A stretch of 60,000 nt of DNA from NCBI RefSeq assembly GCF_029227915.1, contig NC_079885.1:12103001-12163000 (forward strand). Direction: 5' to 3'. This DNA comes from Hydractinia symbiolongicarpus (lineage: Eukaryota; Cnidaria; Hydrozoa; Anthoathecata; Hydractiniidae). A program made the position numbers and the translations under genes. The notes under the pieces are model-generated. The model was not told where the DNA came from. It did no database searches and saw only the letters and a program-made list of their open reading frames with translations. Shown piece after piece: positions 36,501 through 44,669 of the stretch (position 1 is its first letter; each line of letters begins with the position of its first letter).

Positions 36501-37003
36501 ACCTTGCCCTCCTACCTTCCACAAATCTCACTGAAGCTCCTCTCCACCTAACTTCCTGAACACAACACATATCAACAGATCTACGTTCTAACATTTCAAC
36601 TACTTCACCTGCTCTACCTCTCAGAGTACCAACATTTACACTAGCCATCCTCAACCTAGTGTTATCTACCTTGTGATGTGATAGCTGGGTAACGGTCTGA
36701 CGATGCTCACATCTGACATCTGTCCTACCGTGCGCGACACCTTCACTCCTTAGAGTTCCAGCCCCGTTTACGCAGTTTGTCTGATTAACTATTCGTACGG
36801 CCATTAATAAAGAGTTTTGGCATTGTTTTACAGCTGGATGCCCTTCCTAACGCCAACCGTTCACAGACCGGACTGGGTGTTTTTTAAAGTGACACCATCA
36901 CTATGTGGCATTTCATGGGACTTCCACAATCGCCCCTTTAAACTAAGGTATGGTGGAGGACGTTCAACTCCTCTCTTGTCTCTTAAGGAGACCCTTCACC
37001 CTA
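33589..37003 (-). mobile_element. Full-length APE-type LINE (RTE-like) with 10-bp target-site duplication
   Basis: The element is 3,415 bp on the minus strand. It is flanked on both sides by AATTATATTC (33579-33588 and 37004-37013), a clean target-site duplication. Its 3' end (left) is a short (GAT)n tail after GGACGTTAAGCCGAGAAT; its 5' UTR occupies 36805-37003. One intact frame fills it. A second copy lies at 44670-48029 in opposite orientation and is nearly identical, so the family moved recently. Tail type and single-ORF layout point to the RTE group or a relative; exact clade not determined. Confidence 0.9.
33613..36804 (-). CDS. LINE endonuclease-reverse transcriptase, intact ORF (1063 aa)
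   Basis: A single uninterrupted protein that would nick target DNA and reverse transcribe its own RNA at the site. An apurinic-like endonuclease starts near residue 53 (MASVNVGTLRGRAGEV), with CVQEVRWRG, MVGGDFNGHVG (about 188-198) and the C-terminal SQHRLLVCDI (His about 285). A basic linker follows. The reverse transcriptase has GNYRGLKLVDQVMKVIERVI, FGFVPGRGTTDAIF, FVDLEKAFDRVPR, HQGSVLSPLLF and the catalytic LLYADDLVLIAE (about 740). Then comes a PHD/ring-like cysteine cluster (CGVCRKGVGSNSIFCQTCKHWVHKKC, split here as CGVCRK and CQTCKHWVHKKC; about 790-845), unusual for a LINE. The C-terminal domain has RRLNWLGHLERMEEDNWV and PRGRPRKTWQEVIRTDL. The upstream ATG at 36804 is the longest start; ATG at residue 53 is an alternative. 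No inactivating change is visible. Confidence 0.9.
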   Translation of the reverse strand: MAVRIVNQTNCVNGAGTLRSEGVAHGRTDVRCEHRQTVTQLSHHKVDNTRLRMASVNVGTLRGRAGEVVEMLERRSVDMCCVQEVRWRGASVRFVEGRRARYKLFWIGNSDGYGGVGIFVAEKWVEKVIDVMRVNSRIIVIKFLIGNRIVTFMSVYAPQCGLSEEDKDKFYDELIAVTSKFGGTELVMVGGDFNGHVGKSSEGYRGVHGGYGFGSRNKEGERLLEFGMATDMVVCNTSFSKRQSRLITYESGGCKTQIDYFLVRKSDKKVVKDVKVISGEECVSQHRLLVCDIILKSVREAKGKYRPRQKVWKLKEEIVARQFSAKVQQLAYNSQCDSDNVESTWTTLKNCLLEASDDTCGWTKGPARHRQTWWWNNEVDQCIKEKRKLWKEWKSGGSKNIYLEAKRRARTAVYKAKSEAERNRFADVLRREDQRNEVFKIAKQMKKNNQDIVGEKCIRNDEGVLASTEEEKRVAWKNHYQRLLNTEFDWDEDNLSDDDVVEGPAMQIKTEWVVEAIRKMKIGKAAGVSGIVAEMVKASGYIGVELITSLANQIIKDGAIPSEWQSSVIVNCFKGKGDALERGNYRGLKLVDQVMKVIERVIDKLLRERIDIDKMQFGFVPGRGTTDAIFLLRQLQEKYLGKRKNLYFAFVDLEKAFDRVPRKVIWWAMRKLGVDEWLVTMVQSMYSNARSRVRIKDSLSDEFSVNVGVHQGSVLSPLLFILVLEALSMEFRTGCPWELLYADDLVLIAESMEELVEKFEKWKKGLEKKGLKVNTAKSKVMISSIAAKCDLVVGKWPCGVCRKGVGSNSIFCQTCKHWVHKKCSSISGRLRAGIQFVCKRCKGEIIENEVFPALMMYNSGSLEIVKNFCYLGYMLGSEGGVGRSVTCRIGSAWKKFRELLPLLTSRVLSIEVKGRLYEACVRSVMLHGSEQWAVKQEDLDRLERKDMRMVRWMCNASLRDRKSSDELRSRLSLSRIKDVIQIRRLNWLGHLERMEEDNWVRKCRDLIVPGAKPRGRPRKTWQEVIRTDLIERKLSLDLTQSRSDWKRVINIPRPTHASMENGR

Positions 37004-37550
37004 AATTATATTCGCTTTTTTTATTCTTTAATAGTGACATCGGAACAGCGCTAGGGACTTGGGTCTTAATAATCAAGCTAAAGATCAACGGAACATTACA
37101 GTGATTATGCTTTATCTACAGGCAAAATATTCTTCTACATGTAATAATAAAGAATATTTTATTACAGTTATGCGACATATTATGCCAAATTACGTTGGTT
37201 ATGGCCTGTCGTTGGTTATGTCCTGTCGAGGAAAATATGCATCTATTATGTAGCTATAGAGAGTATTGTTAGTGTCAGGTGGAATATTATGCCATATATT
37301 CGTTGGTTATGGTCTATCTACAGGGAGATATGTTTGTATTGTGAGATGTTTTGCGTGCATTTGGTGGAGTATTTCAGTGGACGTGTGTTGGACTTTTTAT
37401 GTCAGTAGAGATACCAAGTAGGATTAATTTATGTTTTACATTGTGTGTGGGGGGTACAGTTGAGCTATTGTTAAATGGAGTAGTTTCCCGAAGTAGGCTA
37501 TCTGCGAAATAAAGTAAATGCTGTTAAATCCTGCTAAAACAATGTGTGAA

Positions 37551-38146
37551 CAGGCCATTTCGTAAGATTTTAGGCAGGCGTGCGGTAGATCACACGGCTC
37601 TAAAATTCTGCGCGTGCGATGAAAAAAATTTTTTTTGCAAAAACATTTCCTTTACCCATGTACACCGCACAGGAGCTGCTGTTTTGGCGTAAGGAACATA
37701 CAAAGTGCAAGTTCCAACATTGTACGGCAGGGAATTTTAACCTAAATACGAAGAAGTCCTAAGCAGACTGGTTAATTAAACTTTGTTATTACTTGTGGGG
37801 CAAACAGATATTTAAATTAAATTAAATTACGGAAAGTCGAACAGCCGCTAATAATAATATTTAATAAACCTTATGTTCAATGAATCATAAAAATTATTAT
37901 ATATCTAAAGGAATATTTCGTTATTAAAGAAGTTTTTTTTCTTATTAATTATATTATCTTTTAGTTATTTCAACTTAAATAATGCTGAATTTCTTTTAAA
38001 TTCTACAAAAGGCGACCTTACAAAGATTAAAATATTGTTGCATTTTTTTATAACGTTTTGCGCGTGCGATGAATCGCACGCCTAAACAAATCTCACGTGT
38101 GTGAGGGCGTGCGGGTGCGATGGCACGCCTCTCACGAAATGGCCTG
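37551..38146. mobile_element. Non-autonomous TIR DNA transposon (hAT-like ends)
   Basis: The ends are CAGGCCATTTCGTAAGA (37551 onward) and its inverted match ending ...TCACGAAATGGCCTG at 38146. Subterminal GCGTGCGATGAA-type blocks (GCGCGTGCGATGAA near 37608 and 38060) are also repeated in both orientations. TGTGAA directly abuts both ends (37545-37550 and 38147-38152). That is shorter than the 8 bp of hAT elements, so the superfamily is uncertain. No transposase. Confidence 0.7.
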
Positions 38147-38285
38147 TGTGAAGCATGAAGCTCGAGTGCCACCCGGTAGAAGATTTGTTTGGTGCCCGTC
38201 TGTGTGTTCCTTGGGGCGGTGGAAAAAGCCACGTGTTGGGATGGAAAAGATAGGTCAGTCAATCGCACATCCCAACTAATGCTGG

Positions 38286-39410
38286 CTACAGCCCTTGAAA
38301 TTAAAATTTTTTTACGTCGGCAATAGAACTGCCAACGTGAGATACATTTCAACTAATTTTTTTTTAGTTAAATTTTTCAGCTGGCAATAACTTTCGTCAT
38401 TCACGTTTTATTAGAGGTAGTCCTCTCATAATTTCGATGCATTGATCTCCTAAGACGCCGATAAATGGGAAATTGGCCTAACTTCTGGATGGTGAACTTT
38501 GTAAGTTTAAAAGTCCACTGCCAACTGGCTTTTATGTTTCAAGATTAATTCATTAGGTTAGGAAAATCATTATGTTGTATATCGCAGAAGTCGCCGGTGA
38601 CATGCTTCAAAAATGCTTGTCAAAGGCACAGTTTAACATGAAGCAACACTGTACAGGAGAGTCAATTGTTAGAGTCTTCGCAGAACATCTCTTTTCACAA
38701 AACCGAGGGCAGGGCAGACTTATTGCCTGCTGTGTTGTGTGGGAGAAAAAACTTCTGGACTTCTTTTTAATACGATATACAATTTTTCGATTATTTTTAC
38801 TAAGCATGTTTGATTTCTCTTTCCCCTTTTAAAAGGATTTTTTAAACTTTATTCAACAACACGAGAACATTCGTCCGAAAGCTGTATTAAGGTACACAAC
38901 ATCTAACCTCTCCCATGTTCTGGTTATATTTAACTTGAATGGGTGCGCACTCTTCTCGCAGTATTCTCTGTGACGATGAAGGTCGGACTGACTTGTGGCA
39001 TGGTTCCAAATGTTCTTCCGTCTTTCGTTCGAGTCTCAGTGTAATACACCAGCCGAGCATAAGAGTGTCAGCATGATGGAAAGGGGCCGCAACTTTAATG
39101 TTCTCCATACCTTACGTTCTTCATAATAACACCTAACATTTTTAATTTTGGCATTTATAAGCTTTTTGATTTTGTTGATGCTTTAGTTCAGCCTAATGGC
39201 CTAACTCTGAAAATCGAATTTAATTATTTTGTAGTCGCATTGAGTGAAAGAAGCTCAAAGAAAACCAAAATTATTGTTATTTAAAAATTTCACAACAAAA
39301 TTACGTCGGCAATTTTTTTGCCGACGCAACAGCGATATCTTCGTATTTTACGTCGGTAATTACGTCGGCAGTGCCGAATGCCGACGCTAATTTTAAGGGC
39401 TGTGGTTATT
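38286..39410. mobile_element. TIR element with repeated ACGTCGGCAA palindromes
   Basis: Left end CAGCCCTTGAAATTAAAAT (about 38289) and right end ATTTTAAGGGCTG (about 39396-39408) are inverted. Inside each end the motif ACGTCGGCAA and its complement TTGCCGACG occur repeatedly (38316-38336 on the left; 39302-39390 on the right, where several form short hairpins such as GTCGGCAATTTTTTTGCCGAC). The roughly 1.1-kb body has frames of up to 86 codons, none recognisable. Likely a non-autonomous DNA transposon; superfamily unknown. Confidence 0.65.
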
Positions 39411-39654
39411 CTTCTGATAGGTGTGAAAAGTATCTGATAAACTGGCAATTGTTTTTATTTTTTTTTCTTATATTATGTGCCTGTGGGTAATTTCTGATGA
39501 AATACCAACCTCGTCCCAGGGTCTTTTTAGTCTAACGTAACGGTCCAATTTATGTATTTATGGCACAGCATCACCGAAAAGAGCTACCAAAATGATTGAT
39601 TGCGCATGTTGAACGTTGAAAAATATCAAAAGCAAGCTAAACATATATTGTTAT

Positions 39655-39712
39655 ATATTTTGACCTGTGACCTACGACCTGTGGAATACAAGAGCCAATA
39701 TATATATATATT
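39655..39712 (-). repeat. Right inverted arm of the possible composite element
   Basis: Reverse complement partner of 31935-31990; GACCTGTGGAATACAAGAGCCAATATATATAT matches the left arm with a few differences. It ends in an AT microsatellite. The interval between the arms contains the dead retroelement, the intact LINE and two TIR elements. Confidence 0.5.
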
Positions 39713-39824
39713 GTATATATATCCTTGACCCAGTAAAGAAAATATAAATAGCTTGTCTAAATTATTCATTAAAGGGAACCCAAGGTATAAATGATGTTGG
39801 GCTTATGTTATAGAGCTTAATTTT

Positions 39825-40100
39825 ATAAAAAAAGCTCTTTTCATTTTCCGGATATTTACATTTAAAGAAATTCAAATTTAATTATGCTGCATAAATTATG
39901 GTGTCATATTTAAGTAATAGCAAATTTTGACATTTTCTGTCATCAGTAATTTTAGACCTGTTAAGGGATGTGCATTCAAACTTCATCAATGCATAAAGGT
40001 GAATTGATTGACATAAAATTTTATGCAAAAATAGTACTTGTTTGCTTGTCCGAGGCCTCCTAATTTTTTGCTGATGACCCAATAACTCAGGACCTGGAAC
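39825..40100 (+). repeat. Interspersed repeat, copy 2
   Basis: Direct-orientation copy of 30960-31240, with the same order of conserved blocks and scattered substitutions and indels. Together the two copies sit just outside the inverted arms at 31.9 and 39.7 kb. Confidence 0.7.
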
Positions 40101-40679
40101 TTGGTTTGTGATAAAATTTTGTGAGTAGCTTCTATATATAAGGTTCTTCTAAAAGCTTCTATAAGGCGTGACACAAAAATATATTTGGTTAGTGTCCTCC
40201 GACTGTTGTGAAAAAAAAAATGCACTGTTTTGATTCTGGTGTTTGAATTTCTAAGAGAAGGATAAAACAAGCAAAGGAAAATCTATCAACATTCTTATCT
40301 TTTCTTTCCTTCGAGTCACCTCACAACCCTGCCGCTATGTTTTTCTGATTATAAATTGCCTCTAAACTGAATCAGCGAGCCTTCTTCCTTTTCGCACAAG
40401 CCCTAGCATACACTTCACGAAATACAATACACAATTCGATCTGAGTAATTGATTTCTCTTGTGACGCACCAAATTCGAACTGTGCAATCGAATGCTTTGT
40501 AGCCAGTTTCTGTTTATTTTAACTGAAACATGGAAGAAAATATTGATGGGCAGTTTTTGGCCAGGGTATGTTTTCCGTAACTCTCGCTACAGGAAAACAC
40601 ATATAATCGCAAGTAACCTTTTCCTATCGCCAATCACAAAGAATTCTTTATGATTTATAATTTTTTTTTCTATTATTTT

Positions 40680-41150
40680 TCTAGTGTCAAACTTTGAAAA
40701 AGATATAGGTAGAGTCACATGCTTCAGGGACAATTTAAGACTTGTGGTTGTCAACTGTCGAGCAAGTTGGAACGGAACTGACAGATTATGCTCTTCTTTG
40801 CACATACACTATCCCCGTAAACAAAGGAACCAATCATGCCCAGGAGACACCGTCACATATGCCTCTCCAAAAAGTTACTAATGGTTATGTTATCTGGTTT
40901 GTATTGGATAAGACAGAAAACGAAAAAGAAACAGTTGTAGAATTTGAAATTCTCAGAGTAAACACATTTCAAAGACTTGTGTTGTAGGTAAGGATGACGA
41001 TGACGCAAGTAGAAGTTCCGTGATCAGCTGGGTTGACTGTGACACATGTAAAATGTGGGCTCACTTGACATGTGCCAAGAACGCTGGATGGTTGCACCTC
41101 AAAAGAAAAAATTGGTTGTGTTTGCAACACAAAGGTGCCAGTGCGGTATG
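40680..41150 (+). pseudogene. Possible fragment of a PHD-finger protein, broken
   Basis: Plus-strand frame 40742-40987 reads LLCTYTIPVNKGTNHAQETP, VTNGYVIWFVLDKTENEKET and ends at a stop at 40987. About 20 bp on, another frame (about 41000-41130) reads SVISWVDCDTCKMWAHLTCA then KNAGWLHLKRKNWLCLQH, with the C-x2-C-x4-H-x2-C spacing of the second half of a PHD finger. A small upstream frame MEENIDGQFLAR at 40530-40565 precedes a GTATGT donor-like site. I cannot join these into one phase-consistent model. It may be a fragment of a host gene or of a transposon-encoded PHD protein. Confidence 0.3.
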
Positions 41151-41679
41151 AAACGAAGGAAGCTTACAATAGTGTTTGTGGTTACAGTAATGGTGATAGG
41201 ATGGATAGCTAGCTAGCTAGCTGTTTTTCAAATATTTGTTAAAAAGTTTTGCTGTTGGTTGTCTTAAAGGGAGCACACACTTCTCAACTGGAAGTACAGG
41301 AGGTTGTTCGAAACGGGGTCCTGTTCGTGATCACAAATATATTCACGATATAGATGGGATAACGGATAACATTGGGGATAAAAAGCAAAGGATAATTGTT
41401 GCAGCCCACATTGCATCGCCATGCTTTTTTGAAATTGGTCACACTTTCCACGCAAAATTGTTAAATTGTACACATGATTTTATTTTAAAAAGTTGGATGC
41501 TGCTATTTTAAATATTACCGGACGTTGTTGTAGCCAGCGAATCTCCGCGGGACGATTTTTACAACGATCGTCAATTATACTCGAAATTGATTAGTTGCGA
41601 TTTTCGTCATGACGAAAAGTTGGAGATTCGGCTTCAGTTGTCTCTGAAAAAATTGCCCCACAGCGCCCTCCCCGCTGCC

Positions 41680-42053
41680 TGATAGATAGATAGATAGATG
41701 TGCATATTTTACATGGCTAGCCTCACAAATATCGAGGGATATACCCTGTCTATTATTTCCAGGAGGGCCCATGGCTTAGATGGAGAGTCCTAGAGTATTT
41801 AATGCTCATTTTGAGCGACGCAGACCCAATTAGGGCCCGTGCTCTACTAGACAACTCCCGGCAACATCCAACGGCCCACACAGTGTGCCATCTTCCCAAT
41901 TTCCCTCACATGGCTTGGGTTAACCCGGGCTATGGTAACATTCACTCGCCCATGTTGAATCGCCGTCAAGAGGATTCGAACCCCGGTCTCCCGCACAGAG
42001 TACGAGAGCTATAACCACTAATCTACGGCGCCAACCACTATTCTACGGCGCCA
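41680..42053 (-). mobile_element. tRNA-derived SINE, copy A
   Basis: On the minus strand it begins GGCGCCGTAGATTAGTGGTT (polymerase III A box TAGATTAGTGG) and has GGGGTTCGAATCC (B box) about 45 bp further on. The body contains CCTGGAAATAATAGACAGG and GCTAGCCATGTAAAATATG and ends in a (CTAT)n tail at about 41680. The first 21 bp of the tRNA head is duplicated in tandem at the 5' end (42012-42053). Copy B at 48627-48827 has the same head, body and order. The head is too diverged at the acceptor stem to be a functional tRNA. Confidence 0.8.
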
Positions 42054-44669
42054 AACTGTTTCTAACTGTGTTTCATTGTTGCTGTTTTATTGTTTAAAAA
42101 TGGCAATAATTACGTTTCACTAAGAAAATTATATCAATGTAATAAGCCTACTGCTTATGCTTAGAGCGATGGCATTTAAATTGGAAGTAAATATGTCTCA
42201 GCAAGGGACAAACCGAGGTTTTGCATCTCTGGATTGCCGGAAAAAGCATTGAAATTCGGTAGCATCAGAAATGAGGAAGCTAAACTTTTGGCGGCACTGT
42301 TTAGCAGTGGCTAGACAAAATAACACCAGTAGCTAAACAAAATATCACTCTTAAAATTTAATATTTTCTTTCTGTAATGCACTTTGTCTTTTTAAAAGAA
42401 TTACTTTAATGAACCAAGCCTTATGATTGGTAATGATTAGTCAAAAATGAGCCTAAATATTCTTAAGTTATTTTTAAATACCAGCAAAATTTTGTAAGAG
42501 AGGCAAGAAATATGAAAAAACAAAAACTCGCTTTAAACAACTTGAATAACAATAACTTCTTGCTATAAAAAACAAACTTATCAGATTATACTTTTAAACG
42601 AGTTGAAAACATTGAAAAATGCAACAAGGGCGTCTGATTACAAACTTTGGGCCTCGGGTTAATTCTTTCAATAAATATTTCTAAATTTTGAACATTCTTA
42701 TAAACAAAATTCTTATAAAAAAGAAAGTGTACTTTGGCAACCTTGCCTTCTCCGCTTCTTGGTTGACTATTTTATATTTTATATATTATTAAGTTCAGTT
42801 GATACCATGCGGACTGTTCCACAAGTGTCAACTTTAGGGTGGTTATCTACATTGACCATTAGCAATCTAATTCCGTAGTTCACTTTGCCTCAAAAACAGG
42901 TTAATAAATATGTCCCGACAAAATATCTAGGCGTCAAATGCTCAATACTTTAAAGCCTCCAAAACTGGCTGTAAAATTAATGCAAAGTTAGACCGTGTTT
43001 AAATCTACTAGTCATATTTTCTAGCGAGTAATTATTGTCGGAGCCCAAAAGTTTCATACGGCGCAGGGTTGGACCGAAGCGTTGTGGATTGTAGCGACAA
43101 ATTTTCAGAAATCCTGCTAGCGTGGACAAACACTTCAAAGTCATTATTCTATAGTTGCTTGCTGTTTAACAAAATTTAGAAAAATTTGGAAAAAATAAAC
43201 TCTGTACAATGGCTTAAATACGGCCTATCCACAGGTTTATAAAATAAACGACGTGACGAAGAAAATGCACCCTTACAATATTCATGCGCAGCGCGCTTCC
43301 TAGACTGACGGAAAAAGTATAAAAGGACGCCTTTGTGCTTAAATAACAGTAGTGCAGAAAGCAGAATTTGAATTGTGTGTTGTATTTATGGTTATTTAGT
43401 GTTACCATTAGTATTAATTTGCTGACTAGATAATTGAGTTGAAAACATGTATAGTTGGGTTAAAACGCACCACACGTTTTTTGTTTGCAACCACAGGAGT
43501 GCAAAGTGGTGAGTCAAGCGTTTAAGAATTTTCAGTTTTTGTACAACATTAAGATCCTAAAGTTATCGCTCCCATTTCAGTAGTTCCGCTGGTGTTTTAT
43601 GTGGAATTGTATCCCATATAGCATCCATGTATATAGAACTTGGATCTAAAATACGCTGCGCGAGCCTGCGGCCTGAGTTCAATCTGGACAAATGAATCCT
43701 GACAAGTCGAGAATGCGTGAATCTAAAGCCTACGTAAGTTTCTGTATCGCTGATGCTCCATTTTTTAAAGATTCGACCCAATAAGATGTTGCTAATAAAA
43801 AGAGTGCCTTTTCTCAACATTTATTAATGTTTTTTTAAATTTGAAAAAACTTTAATGTCATTGTTAACGCTATTTATGAGGGTAACACTATGAAAGGTTA
43901 ATGCTTGCGAACATGTGGGTGTTTCCTCTTTCACGAGAAAGCCGACAAACAACAATACTAGACAATGAAAACATGAATTGGTGAACTTGAATTACACGGG
44001 GTTTTTTTATAAGAAACCTGGCGAAGGGCCTAGTTCTAAAAGTTTCTTATTTGTAGGCTGATATTCCATGTTTTTAGTTCCAGAAGTTTCTTATTTAGTT
44101 TCTTAATTGATTTCCATCGCCGCTATGCAGGGCGGTATCTTTAAAATCGCCTGATGGGAGATAGATAGATAGAGACAGCACAAAGCTGTTAAGTTTTTGT
44201 CCAGGCTAAACGCTCGGAAAATTCTATTTTTTCGAAAGCCAATGAAGATGCTTTATTTTAAACTCTGTCAATTAAATGACCAATCTAAACAAAGAGTGTA
44301 CTCTTCGTATGGCCAGAACATTCCGTGTGCAGCCATGACTAAAAGTGCTTACATTTTGTTGGTCGCCCCTTGCTGGTCTCTTTGGTTTGATCGTAGTAGC
44401 TTTATTGATGGGGAGCTAAGCACTATTTTTTAAATTCGTGTATTTTATCAGGTAAGAATTATTTTATATATAGCTAAGTGAGAAAGGTGTGTTGGCTAGC
44501 TAGCTATCTCAATCTTTGGTGCTGACTTGGATCTCCTTTTGATTGGTGCTGACATACCCTTTCATGAAATTACTTACTTGCTAGCTAGCTATGGAGCTAG
44601 CTACACAAAATAATGCTTTGATTAGAGTACTTTTTTTTTAAAGAGCAAGCAACAAAAAACCTTTATCCT
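42054..44669. other. Spacer with no confirmed gene
   Basis: About 2.6 kb. The frames at 43563-43820 (minus) and 44197-44433 (plus) are unrecognised. The only feature of note is a TATA-like box at 43318-43325 with a short downstream frame. GATA microsatellite remnants near 44160-44177 and GCTA-repeat palindromes near 44500-44600 are low complexity. Confidence 0.35.
43318..43325 (+). promoter_or_regulatory. TATA-box-like element, tentative promoter
   Basis: TATAAAAG sits in a locally GC-richer patch (GCGCAGCGCGCTTCC just upstream). About 120 bp downstream an ATG at 43447 opens a 21-codon frame (MYSWVKTHHTFFVCNHRSAK) that ends at a good GTGAGT donor after 43508. This looks like a promoter plus first coding exon, but no second exon could be recognised, so it may be chance. 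Confidence 0.2.

Noticed and set aside
41930-42053. tRNA gene
   Set aside because: A and B boxes are present, but the acceptor stem does not pair and the sequence continues into a repeated body with a (CTAT)n tail; it is a SINE head.
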